Below are positions 30,010-36,392 of a stretch of DNA of 36,392 bases, in pieces. Origin of the DNA: a virus. The position numbers and the translations under genes were made by a program. Under the pieces are notes generated by a model that was given only the letters and a program-made list of their open reading frames with translations, was not told the DNA's origin and ran no database searches. Numbering within the stretch: the first letter of the stretch is position 1; each line of letters starts with the position of its first letter. The stretch spans positions 1 to 36,392 of IMG/VR virus record IMGVR_UViG_3300020215_000100; one strand, written 5' to 3'.

Positions 30010-30639
30010 ATGTTGAAGCACTTGGTTAGTTTCGCTGTCGGATGTTCGGTTTTTCTCTCTGGCTGCGGGACAGCCAAGGCTTATGCGACCCCGGCCACCA
30101 CGGTAGAGGTCATCGAGAGCCGCGACGCTGGGCATACCCCGCCTTCGCAGCCGTTCGTACTGGAAGAGATAAACGCCTTTTCCATCGAGGCACTGATTGA
30201 GGAGCTGGACAGCGCCGTCAAAGCCGGCGCCAAGAGCATCACCCTGAAGATCAACTCGCCCGGTGGGTCCGTGTTCGCCGGGTTCGAACTGGTGCGAAAG
30301 ATGGAAGAGCTAGGCGTTCCCGTCCACTGCAAAGTTGACGGGGCGGTCGCCAGCATGGCCGTCTACGTCCTCGAAAGCTGCACCACTCGCACCATGACCA
30401 AGCGCAGTTTTATGATGCTCCATGGCCCTGGGGCGTATGGCGAGATGGGCGGCCAGGCGCATGAGTTCGCAAACATGGCCGAGTTCCTGCGTATCCTGCA
30501 GGCGGCGTATGTCGCGCACATTGCGGACCGAGTCGGCGTAGACCCAGCGGTTATTCAGGCGAAAATCGACGGCGGCCGCGAATGGTGGCTGACGCCCCAA
30601 GAAGCATTGGCCGCGAAACTAATAGACGCGGTCAAATAG
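30010..30639 (+). CDS. ClpP/SppA-like serine protease with lipoprotein signal
   Basis: A 209-residue protein. The N-terminus is a lipoprotein signal peptide with lipobox LSGC at residues 16-19, so C19 would be lipidated and the enzyme anchored in a membrane. The rest has the ClpP/crotonase fold: KINSPGGSVFAGFELV at about 80-95 (oxyanion loop), GAVASMA with the nucleophile S115, and MMLHGPGAYG with H138. The third catalytic position, normally Asp (as in ERDtW), is E191 in GGREWWLTPQEA. The end matches 'EALaakLIDaV'. Similar enzymes serve as phage head proteases, but those lie near the portal and lack a lipobox. Here the gene lies among fibre and lysis genes, so the substrate is unknown. Confidence 0.8.
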   Translation: MLKHLVSFAVGCSVFLSGCGTAKAYATPATTVEVIESRDAGHTPPSQPFVLEEINAFSIEALIEELDSAVKAGAKSITLKINSPGGSVFAGFELVRKMEELGVPVHCKVDGAVASMAVYVLESCTTRTMTKRSFMMLHGPGAYGEMGGQAHEFANMAEFLRILQAAYVAHIADRVGVDPAVIQAKIDGGREWWLTPQEALAAKLIDAVK

Positions 30640-30647
30640 CAACTCTA

Positions 30648-30656
30648 TGTTATAAT
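30648..30656 (+). promoter_or_regulatory. Extended -10 promoter element
   Basis: TGTTATAAT is a perfect TGn-TATAAT, 20 bases upstream of ATG 30677. It is identical to the element at 25723-25715 on the other strand. No -35 box is apparent. It would serve the endonuclease gene separately from the late operon. Confidence 0.5.
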
Positions 30657-30676
30657 TTAGCGGCCTAAAGTTTAAT

Positions 30677-31012
30677 ATGGCCGACGCGATTAAGGTCCCA
30701 TCACCTAAAACGCTTGCCAAATACGGCCTAGATCAGGCTGGGTGGCTAGAGATTCTCGCCCGCCAAGGTGGCGTGTGTGCAGTGTGCAAGCGCGTACCAG
30801 CGTCCGGCAGGCTCTGTACAGACCATGAACACGTGCGCGGCTATAAAAAGATGCCGCCAGAGGAACGCCGCCGACGGGTACGTGGAATCCTATGTTTTTT
30901 CTGCAACCACTATTATGTAGGGCGAGCAATCACCGTCGAGAAGTCGCGGAACGTTTCCGCTTACCTTGAGGCTTACGAGGCGCGGCTTTCCTCCGTCTGG
31001 CTTCCTCGTTAG
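30677..31012 (+). CDS. Endonuclease VII-family HNH nuclease
   Basis: A 111-residue protein, about the size of a minimal endonuclease VII. It has C34-x2-C37 in GVCAVCKR, the DHEH active-site motif (D49, H50, H52) and C73-x2-C76 in GILCFFCNHY, a zinc-stabilised His-Me finger. Family members resolve branched DNA before packaging or act as homing enzymes. It is the second such gene in the window. Its 3' end overlaps the end of the leftward operon by 83 bases. It has no clear ribosome-binding site. Confidence 0.8.
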   Translation: MADAIKVPSPKTLAKYGLDQAGWLEILARQGGVCAVCKRVPASGRLCTDHEHVRGYKKMPPEERRRRVRGILCFFCNHYYVGRAITVEKSRNVSAYLEAYEARLSSVWLPR

Positions 31013-31145
31013 CTAGCCATTCTCTGGCGTCGTCTATCGCGCAGCAACGCCCGCACGCTTCGGGGCCTTCGCGCTTACAAGCGAAATCCCACTCATGTCT
31101 CGACTCGGCGGTAATCCGCCGCAAGAGTGTGATCGGCCCGCTCAC
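30930..31145 (-). CDS. Small basic hypothetical protein, end of leftward operon
   Basis: A 71-residue protein. GTG 31145 overlaps the TGA of the gene before it (GTGA), which supports coupling. It has EACGRCCAIDDA in the middle and a very basic tail (RKPQGKRKRSATSRR). Its 3' part is antisense to the end of the endonuclease gene (83 bases shared), a convergent overlap. No family was recognised. Confidence 0.55.
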   Translation of the reverse strand: MSGPITLLRRITAESRHEWDFACKREGPEACGRCCAIDDAREWLANEEARRRKAAPRKPQGKRKRSATSRR

Positions 31146-31441
31146 ACCGCCTCGATCTCAATATACGCGTCCTCTACCGTCGGATCTGACGCCGCATAGT
31201 CAACCCTGACGACAGGTGTCGTCCTATCTTCGTCGGCCTCGGCCTCGCGCAGTTCGCAGGTCTTAGCGTATGACTGAAATGCCGCCGCCACGCGCTCGGC
31301 CACGTAGGAATACAGAGCTTGTTGATCTAATTTATCGAGCTTTGCGATAAAGTCTATATAAACGCCAGGCGGCAGGCGCCGCCGCGAGGCTATGGCGGAG
31401 TGAAAGGCTGTGTCCGCCCAGCTTTTGGCTAAATCGATCAT
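31142..31441 (-). CDS. Hypothetical protein downstream of lysin
   Basis: A 99-residue protein starting at ATG 31441, overlapping the lysin stop (ATGA). It looks like helices (residues about 1-65, including LDKLDQQALYSYVAERVAAA) followed by an acidic beta C-terminus. No membrane segment is visible, so it is not an obvious holin or spanin. Confidence 0.65.
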   Translation of the reverse strand: MIDLAKSWADTAFHSAIASRRRLPPGVYIDFIAKLDKLDQQALYSYVAERVAAAFQSYAKTCELREAEADEDRTTPVVRVDYAASDPTVEDAYIEIEAV

Positions 31442-31929
31442 TTGTACCTCCCATAGTCCAGAAAGCCGAGAATTTCGCCTATTTTTCTCTTCCGATAATA
31501 GACTCCATCGCCCTCCCGTTCCCCGCCGTAGTCAGTATTCCCCTCAACGGTATGCACCTCGTGGTTACTGTTCATTTCGACGATTCCCGCGTGGCCCTTC
31601 CCGCCGCCCTTGTCGATAATGAAAATATCACACGGCCCTAGCTCCTTTACTCGTACGATATCCGGAGCCAGCTCCCACAGGCGCAAGACCCCAGATGTCC
31701 GCGGCAGCGGACTGCGCATATCTAGAATATCCGCCGCCTCTTGATAGCAGTAGCGCACGAACCGCACGCACCACGCTTCTCGTTTTGCCGGGTCGGCGCC
31801 GCAGGCCAGGTGATATTTGTCCACCTGGCGCCCACGGTTACGCGACGACTCGCGGACGCCTACCTGGGTCAGGGCGATTTCAAGCGCCCGCTCCTTGAGG
31901 TCTTGGTACGTGAACGGATTCGTCGCCAT
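31438..31929 (-). CDS. CHAP-type peptidoglycan hydrolase (endolysin)
   Basis: A 163-residue soluble protein. It has EAWCVRFVRYC with catalytic C54, GHAGIVEMN with H113 and TVEGNTDYGG with E129/N131, the Cys-His-acid layout of CHAP/NlpC-type amidases or endopeptidases. The N-terminus (ALEIALTQVGVRE) resembles the usual opening helix. It cleaves peptidoglycan at lysis. No signal peptide is present, so a holin is needed for release. It lies in the leftward operon with replication genes, unlike the fibre-side lysis cassettes of many phages. Confidence 0.85.
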   Translation of the reverse strand: MATNPFTYQDLKERALEIALTQVGVRESSRNRGRQVDKYHLACGADPAKREAWCVRFVRYCYQEAADILDMRSPLPRTSGVLRLWELAPDIVRVKELGPCDIFIIDKGGGKGHAGIVEMNSNHEVHTVEGNTDYGGEREGDGVYYRKRKIGEILGFLDYGRYK

Positions 31930-31944
31930 GCTATCCGCACCTCA

Positions 31945-32301
31945 TCAGCCAACCACGCGGCTATCGCCTGTACCAGCCAGTGTTTCCGCATCCAGACACC
32001 CCTGGTATGTGAAGCCGCTAAGAAGCGTATCGAGCCCGATAACGCCCTCGAAGGCCTTGCCGTCGATTGAGTACGTGCAGCGCCAGACGCGTCCAGTGCC
32101 CGTTGGTTGCTGCAACATAATATGGATGCTGTTGTCATCCGCTACCCACCAATCGCATTTACGCGGCTGGTACGCCTGTCCCCGCAGCTCTGACATTGCC
32201 CTCGCCTCCCTTATCTTTGAATCATTGTTCATCGCGATAAACACAAACACAGGCAGCGCCACGAGGGCCGCTACCAGCAGAACGGTAGTCGTAGCGCCCA
32301 T
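31945..32301 (-). CDS. Membrane-anchored hypothetical protein (lysis-associated?)
   Basis: A 118-residue protein with one N-terminal membrane segment (TTVLLVAALVALPVFVFIAM, about residues 5-24) and a soluble part with two Cys (RKCDWWVADD and RVWRCTYSIDG), perhaps a disulfide in the periplasm. It lies just upstream of the lysin in the same operon. It could be a signal-anchor holin partner or spanin-like protein, but it matches no family that I recognise. Confidence 0.6.
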   Translation of the reverse strand: MGATTTVLLVAALVALPVFVFIAMNNDSKIREARAMSELRGQAYQPRKCDWWVADDNSIHIMLQQPTGTGRVWRCTYSIDGKAFEGVIGLDTLLSGFTYQGCLDAETLAGTGDSRVVG

Positions 32302-32304
32302 TGA

Positions 32305-32562
32305 TTACAGCTCTTCGCGGGCGATGGAGTTGGCCCAACAGCTCGTGTTCCAATAGCCCCGCTCGTTTTTCTTACTTGTTACCGTCACGGTCGCGGTGAC
32401 GTAGTCACCTTCAGAGAGCCTGCCGGCTGATTCCTTGACGCCATCTTGCCAGCAACGAAGTGCCAGCGCCGCCTTGCCAGCGCCGCCCTCATCGACGATT
32501 AGCGTGATCGACTTCGCATCCTTCTCAATAGCCGTTACAACTCCGGTCACTTTCGCGTTCAT
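32305..32562 (-). CDS. OB-fold protein, possible single-stranded DNA binding
   Basis: An 85-residue protein. The strand pattern (KVTGVVTAIEKDAKSITLIV, then GDYVTATVTVTSKKNERGYW) and NTSCWANSIA fit a small OB-fold similar to phage SSB-like (DUF3127-type) proteins with aromatic residues for stacking on bases. GGGAG lies just before ATG 32562 on the minus strand. It sits near the ERF and nuclease genes, which supports a role in DNA replication or recombination. Confidence 0.6.
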   Translation of the reverse strand: MNAKVTGVVTAIEKDAKSITLIVDEGGAGKAALALRCWQDGVKESAGRLSEGDYVTATVTVTSKKNERGYWNTSCWANSIAREEL

Positions 32563-32660
32563 ATCGATCTCCCTTGCATGTGTTCTGTTTCAGAAAAATG
32601 CCCCCTGTTTTGCGCTGGAAATGGTAACAGCGCTTACGGCCGGGGGCCCGCCGCGAAGAG

Positions 32661-32900
32661 CTACGCCGGGGAGGTAACGGCCGGCTCACTCTCAGTTGGC
32701 AATGCCGCCTTTGCAGCACGAGCCCCACGTGGTGCAAGGTTGGCGTTTTTGCCAAGTTCCCTACGCTCTTCTTCCAAATACTTCGCCCTTCTCGGGTCCA
32801 GGCGAATGCAGTTGGAGCATTTGCAGAGATTGTTCGTCGGCTTGCTCGAAAATGATTTGAATTCGATGCCGCCAAAATCAGAAACCAGCTCATCATCCAT
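32661..32900 (-). CDS. Small Cys-containing hypothetical protein
   Basis: A 79-residue protein. The motif CKCSNCIRLDPRRAKYLEEE has three Cys close together, and a basic alanine-rich tail follows. The ribosome-binding site AGGAGG lies seven bases before ATG 32900. It overlaps the end of the nuclease gene by eight bases. No family was recognised, and possible metal binding is an inference. Confidence 0.65.
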   Translation of the reverse strand: MDDELVSDFGGIEFKSFSSKPTNNLCKCSNCIRLDPRRAKYLEEERRELGKNANLAPRGARAAKAALPTESEPAVTSPA

Positions 32901-33885
32901 TGTTCTTACCTCCTAGCCAGTCGCTTACAGCGCCGTTTTCCTTGCCCGCCTTGCCATTGGCGTTGACCCATCTAAACTGTTCGATCTTCCCGCCGCCGCG
33001 TACGAGCCCCTTCTCCTCAATCAGTGGCAATAGGCCCGCCTCCTCTAGGCGCTCGATGCTGACGGAGCGCCGCCCGTTGACCATGACAGGGGCCCATTTC
33101 TTATTGCCGTCAATGATGCCGTCGTTCTCACGTGCGAAGTCCTTTAGGTGTGCCTTCGCAATCTCAAGCGCGTCCTCCATTGCCTTGACGACCCTAAGAG
33201 CCTCTGGAGCATTCTGCTTAGTCAGGCCAGCGGGGCGCGTGTACGGCGCAAGGGCGGTTTCGCCAAGCGCCGCGGGCATCATCCATGCTTCGCAATGTGT
33301 ACGCCGATAGCACTTGTCGCAGTGGGGCCCGCGAACGGCTTGGTTACGGTCTCGCCCGACCGCCGCTCGCACTCGGTCCAAAATGGCCCAATAGTCGGCA
33401 CCGTCGCTAAACCAGCGAGATAGCCGCAAAGGTGGATATTCGGTGAAGTACAGCCCAACGCGGAATCTCGGCGCGTTTCGTGCCATAGCCGCAGCCAGGC
33501 CATAGGTAAGAATCTGCAAGTTGTCATCTGGTGGATCCACCTTGTCGGGGTTACCGGTCTTGAAATCCACGTTGGTTAACGAGAGATCGTCGTGGGTCAA
33601 CAGTAGGTCAGTCGTCCCTTCGGACAACGTCTCCCCTGTCTCTGGGTCGACAAGCGAAACCGGCAGCTCCGGCTCTGCCTTGGCGTGCTTCGGCATCGTC
33701 GCAAAGATAGACGCCAGTCGCGGATCGCCCTTCCGCGTGGTGATGTATTCGGCCATCGCCGAGTGAAACTTCGTTCCCGCCTCAGCGGCCGACGAGCCCT
33801 CGGCGTGTTCCTCCGACAGCTTCACTGCATAGCCGCAATGCTCGGCGAGTGGCAGCAGCGAAGGGCGGATTGGCTTATTGGCCAC
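32893..33885 (-). CDS. Cas4/AddB-like PD-(D/E)xK nuclease with Fe-S cluster
   Basis: A 330-residue protein. The core has H41 (TKFHSAMAEY), a TTD motif with D93, VDFKTG with D107 and K109, and LQILTYGLA with Q124 and Y128: the RecB/Cas4-type nuclease motifs in order. C17 and C189-x2-C192-x5-C198 (CDKCYRRTHC) match the four-cysteine iron-sulfur cluster of Cas4 and AddB. It would resect double-stranded DNA ends and load the ERF protein encoded next to it. The start is taken as GTG 33885, with GAGG upstream. TTG 33897 would add four residues. It overlaps the ERF gene. Confidence 0.85.
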   Translation of the reverse strand: MANKPIRPSLLPLAEHCGYAVKLSEEHAEGSSAAEAGTKFHSAMAEYITTRKGDPRLASIFATMPKHAKAEPELPVSLVDPETGETLSEGTTDLLLTHDDLSLTNVDFKTGNPDKVDPPDDNLQILTYGLAAAMARNAPRFRVGLYFTEYPPLRLSRWFSDGADYWAILDRVRAAVGRDRNQAVRGPHCDKCYRRTHCEAWMMPAALGETALAPYTRPAGLTKQNAPEALRVVKAMEDALEIAKAHLKDFARENDGIIDGNKKWAPVMVNGRRSVSIERLEEAGLLPLIEEKGLVRGGGKIEQFRWVNANGKAGKENGAVSDWLGGKNNG

Positions 33886-34516
33886 GGGCCGCCTCAATTA
33901 GCTTGTCAATCTCAGTGGCATACAGCTGCTTCAACGACGTGATCGTCCGGCCGGTTTTCTCCTGTGCCCACTTGGCGTTTTCGGCGGGCCCCTTCCCCAG
34001 TAGCTTGGCCAGCTCGGCCACCTTCGCCGTGGGGGCGGCGGCGGCCTCCTCTGCCGCCTTTTGCGCATTTAACATTCCGTCGCGGAAATCTTTTCCCGCT
34101 GGTGCAACATTGGCTCCGTTGCCAACCGCCGCCGGCGCCCTCGGCTCCGACGCCCCATCGTTGTCCTCTGGGGCCAAGCTGAGAATTGCCATAAGCGAGT
34201 AACGACGAGCGTAGGTAACAGCAGCGCCAAGTGACTGCGGGTCGTTCTGCCGAGCCGGCGTCAGCGGGTACAGGTACGGCCCAATTACTTCGCCGCTGGC
34301 GTGGAAGAGCACAGTCTCCAGGGCATGCCCGCCGTTGGCAGAGTCGCTAACCCCCTGCACTGGGATCAGGTCGTTGTCCATGAGCGCCCCAAGGCACGTG
34401 TCGTACACGCCTTGCAAGTCCACATATCGGCTCTTGAAGTGCGGATTTACCGACTCCTTAAGCAGCGGGCCCATCGCTTTGCGCGCTTTAATTAGCGCTG
34501 CAATTGCATTTTTCAT
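33875..34516 (-). CDS. erf: ERF-family single-strand annealing protein
   Basis: A 213-residue protein. HFKSRYVDLQGVYDTCLGAL and SLGAAVTYARRYSLMAILSL followed by EDNDG are hallmark ERF-type segments. The middle is a flexible A/P-rich linker, and the C-terminus (TSLKQLYATEIDKLIEAARG) is helical, as in P22 Erf. It anneals single strands and promotes recombination or genome circularisation. It pairs with the Cas4/AddB-like nuclease, which its gene overlaps by 11 bases, and lies near the OB-fold protein. Confidence 0.85.
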   Translation of the reverse strand: MKNAIAALIKARKAMGPLLKESVNPHFKSRYVDLQGVYDTCLGALMDNDLIPVQGVSDSANGGHALETVLFHASGEVIGPYLYPLTPARQNDPQSLGAAVTYARRYSLMAILSLAPEDNDGASEPRAPAAVGNGANVAPAGKDFRDGMLNAQKAAEEAAAAPTAKVAELAKLLGKGPAENAKWAQEKTGRTITSLKQLYATEIDKLIEAARGQ

Positions 34517-34525
34517 CCTTACCCC

Positions 34526-34765
34526 CTAGTCGCCGTAGTAGTTGGGATCGTCGTCCAAATAAAAATCATCGTCGCCGGCTGGGCTGCGAAGCGGCTTGCG
34601 CCGGCTATCCATCCCGCAGTAGGTACAAAACTCTGGTGTCCCATTGAAGCCAGCCGACACCGTTGTGACCTGGTCGCACACCGAATGGAGCCAATCATGT
34701 TTGTCACCGAAGTAACCAAGGTCTTCCCACCCTGATAGCTGCTTAGTTCGCGGTCGTGCTGACAT
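34526..34765 (-). CDS. Small acidic hypothetical protein with CxxC
   Basis: A 79-residue protein. It has SVCDQVTTVSAGFNGTPEFC followed by TYCGMD, giving C-x2-C plus an earlier Cys, perhaps a zinc or metal site, and an acidic, tyrosine-rich tail (DDDFYLDDDPNYYGD). It overlaps the upstream gene by 23 bases. No family was recognised. Confidence 0.65.
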   Translation of the reverse strand: MSARPRTKQLSGWEDLGYFGDKHDWLHSVCDQVTTVSAGFNGTPEFCTYCGMDSRRKPLRSPAGDDDFYLDDDPNYYGD

Positions 34766-35147
34766 TGGCGATAGTGGCCGTGGGGTTTTTGTCGTTTTCG
34801 CGGATCAGGTCGGCAACCGCTTTCAACGATTCCGATACGTGGTCAATTCCGATTGAAAGGGCTTTCCGCTGTTCCGGTGAATTGTCGAATTGAGACGAGA
34901 GCACTTCGAAGGCCTCCGACATGCCCATTTTGAAAACGGCACACATTGCCTCGTCGCGAAGGTCCAGCTTTGCCGCCTCTAGCTCGGCCCGATGTTTCGC
35001 ACCGAGCGCCTCGGCAACTTCAAGAACCTGCGCCAACTTCAGGGACACCGGATTGCCCGCCACGGCGCCATCACCACGAAAACCACTCTTCCATTCTCGC
35101 TTAGGAGCCATTCCCAACCACGCCTTGACCTTACTCCACATTGCCAT
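34743..35147 (-). CDS. Hypothetical helical protein in replication operon
   Basis: A 134-residue protein. The first 30 residues are basic and aromatic (WSKVKAWLGMAPKREWKSGF). The rest is helical (VLEVAEALGAKHRAELEAAK, then ESLKAVADLIREND). A membrane-binding amphipathic N-terminus is possible. No family was recognised. ATG 35147 and 35141 both fit. Confidence 0.65.
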   Translation of the reverse strand: MAMWSKVKAWLGMAPKREWKSGFRGDGAVAGNPVSLKLAQVLEVAEALGAKHRAELEAAKLDLRDEAMCAVFKMGMSEAFEVLSSQFDNSPEQRKALSIGIDHVSESLKAVADLIRENDKNPTATIANVSTTAN

Positions 35148-35162
35148 TTGCCAACTATTTCG

Positions 35163-35414
35163 TTATTCAACATTACTATCTAGTGCCACCTTCGTTTCGC
35201 GGTTACATGTGCGCGCTTGGTGGCCCAATTGATCGCAATTACGGCAACGGACACGGCGCCTGGTGAAAAATATGTCCTCAACGGCATATTTCCGCCGCGA
35301 GCAACGCTCGCAGATCGAATAGTCGCCCGATGGCTCTTTGCAGTCTGTGCAAAGGCCGGCCGCACGCAATTGGCTATATCGCTCGCGCAGGTATTTCGCA
35401 TTGTCGTAGCTCAT
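35163..35414 (-). CDS. Two-zinc protein with CCHC zinc knuckle
   Basis: An 83-residue protein. The first Cys set, C22-x2-C25-x9-C35-x2-C38, forms a zinc ribbon. The second, CRNCDQLGHQARTC (C57-x2-C60-x4-H65-x4-C70), is a canonical CCHC zinc knuckle, a single-stranded nucleic-acid binding motif best known from retroviral nucleocapsid proteins and seldom seen in phages. ATG 35414 overlaps the helicase stop (ATGA), so the two are coupled. An upstream ATG at 35462 would lie inside the helicase gene. It probably binds ssDNA or RNA in replication. Confidence 0.75.
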   Translation of the reverse strand: MSYDNAKYLRERYSQLRAAGLCTDCKEPSGDYSICERCSRRKYAVEDIFFTRRRVRCRNCDQLGHQARTCNRETKVALDSNVE

Positions 35415-36392
35415 GGCGCTTCCTCCGCTGATTCTTCGAACGTCATAAATTCCGCATGCCATTGCACCGAGACTCGTCCAGTGGGCCCTCCACGGTGCTT
35501 AGCGACGATCAGCGACGCCGGTCCGCTGCCGCTGAGCATTTGCGGCCGGTGCGGGAATATCACCATGTCCGCGTGCTGCTCGATTTCTCCGGAGTCGCGC
35601 AAGTCTGATAGCACTGGTTCGCGCCCGTCCTTTTCGCTGGCTCGGTTGAGCTGCGACACCAACACCACCGGGCAGTTGATGTCTTTCGCCAGGGCCTTCG
35701 CCGCCCAGGCCATGCGGCCGACTTCAAGAGCGCGTGTTTCGGCCTTGTCGGTGCTGCGAATCAGGCCGACGTAATCAATTGCGACAATCGCCTGTGGGGC
35801 AGGGTTTTGCGCCCGCCAGCGCTTAGCGTTCGCCGTTATCTGCTGCGCCGTTAGTACCCTGTCGTCAACCCATAGGGGCAGGGACGACAGCCTGGCGCAA
35901 TGCTGGTGAAGGGACTTGAATTGCCCGTAATCGATTTTCCCGGTGCTGATTGAATGGACAGAGAGCCGGGCCTCGGCCCCGACGATTCGCTCCGCCATCT
36001 CCGTCGCGGACATCTCCAGTGAAAACAGAAGCCCCGGGACGCCGCGCTTCGCTGCCCGCCATAGCAAATTGCCGACGAAGGCTGATTTACCGACGCCTGG
36101 GCGCGCCGCCACTACGACCAGCTGGGGCGCCTTGATGCCGCCGATCATGCGGTCGAAAGAGCCTATGCCGATGCTGACCCTGTGCCCCTCCGGGTTCCTG
36201 GCCCTGTCCTCAACCGCCTGCATAAGCCCGCCGAGGGTCTCGCCCAGCGGGCGGGGCCCGCCTACCCCGCGAACGGCTAGGTCCGCGATGCGAAGCTGCG
36301 CTTCAGAAACCAGCTCGTCCGCGGATGCACCGTTATCGCCGGCCCGCTCGGTCAGCTCTGCACAGAGGCTTATAAGCCGGCGCAGGGTCCCA
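35411..36392 (-). CDS. DnaB-like replicative helicase, N-terminal part cut by window edge
   Basis: The reading frame is open to the right edge, giving 327 codons of a longer gene. The RecA-type helicase core has Walker A ARPGVGKSAF, then LLFSLEMSATEMAERIV, Walker B QAIVAIDYVGLI, a QLNRASEKDGREPVLSDLRD segment and a final strand block, all typical of DnaB helicases that unwind DNA at the fork. Upstream, the residues before the core (LRRLISLCAELTERAGDNGA) match the linker region of DnaB. The first ATG in view (36223) is internal. The gene overlaps the zinc-knuckle gene by four bases. Confidence 0.88.
   Translation of the reverse strand, partial: GTLRRLISLCAELTERAGDNGASADELVSEAQLRIADLAVRGVGGPRPLGETLGGLMQAVEDRARNPEGHRVSIGIGSFDRMIGGIKAPQLVVVAARPGVGKSAFVGNLLWRAAKRGVPGLLFSLEMSATEMAERIVGAEARLSVHSISTGKIDYGQFKSLHQHCARLSSLPLWVDDRVLTAQQITANAKRWRAQNPAPQAIVAIDYVGLIRSTDKAETRALEVGRMAWAAKALAKDINCPVVLVSQLNRASEKDGREPVLSDLRDSGEIEQHADMVIFPHRPQMLSGSGPASLIVAKHRGGPTGRVSVQWHAEFMTFEESAEEAP

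Noticed and set aside
1-36392. Closing the two ends into a circle
   Set aside because: Across such a join the left-edge gene soon meets a stop in a different frame and the helicase would have to overlap it entirely, so the ends are cuts and not a natural junction.
1-36392. Integrase, tRNA genes, CRISPR arrays, insertion sequences
   Set aside because: I looked for recombinase motifs, cloverleaf patterns, regularly spaced repeats and transposase motifs and found none that I could support.

Overview
This window is part of a double-stranded DNA tailed phage genome of the podovirus type. The sequence shows dense, overlapping genes, a complete packaging and head module, P22-type tail genes, DNA-ejection proteins, tail fibres, lysis and replication/recombination genes. 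There is no integrase, tRNA, rRNA or CRISPR array. The DNA is GC-rich and all starts are bacterial (ATG, GTG, TTG), so the host is a bacterium, but nothing here names it. Both ends cut through genes (a small leftward gene at 1-94 and the DnaB-type helicase at 35411-36392). Joining the two ends does not give one continuous gene, so this looks like an excerpt rather than a closed circle.

Layout. (1) 1-1475 is a leftward early operon of unknown proteins. (2) 1476-1896 has no gene but holds a consensus sigma70-type promoter followed by a run of tight hairpins, a candidate structured RNA. (3) 1897-2766 is a small rightward operon with a helix-turn-helix regulator. (4) 2959-3684 is a leftward endonuclease VII gene carrying four zinc ribbons; a perfect 14-bp palindrome separates it from 3736. 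(5) 3736-6665 is a chain of small, translationally coupled rightward genes, including zinc-ribbon proteins, a Tat-signal beta-helix fragment and a possible Tad2-like (DUF2829) protein. (6) 6658-23442 and 23667-30639 are the rightward late genes: terminase, portal, a GroES-like co-chaperonin, scaffold, a Mu gpT-like coat, P22 gp4-like and gp10-like tail proteins, a tailspike, three large putative ejection proteins, fibres, a possible holin and a lipoprotein ClpP-like protease. (7) 30677-31012 is a second endonuclease VII gene. (8) 30930-36392 is a leftward operon with a CHAP-type lysin, an OB-fold protein, a Cas4/AddB-like nuclease, an ERF annealing protein, a CCHC zinc-knuckle protein and a DnaB-like helicase.

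How it works together. The right-hand leftward operon supplies helicase, recombination (ERF plus Fe-S nuclease plus an SSB-like protein) and host lysis. The rightward block builds the virion. The order terminase-portal-scaffold-coat-gp4-gp10-ejection proteins and several protein lengths resemble P22, but the coat looks like Mu gpT. A phage GroES-like gene sits between portal and scaffold. Two leftward genes are embedded in the late block. One of them, at 25298-25708, has its own extended -10 box (TGTTATAAT) placed so that its mRNA would be leaderless. Its position, after the third ejection gene, is where P22 carries its immI/sieA genes. Family assignments come from motif reading, not from database searches.
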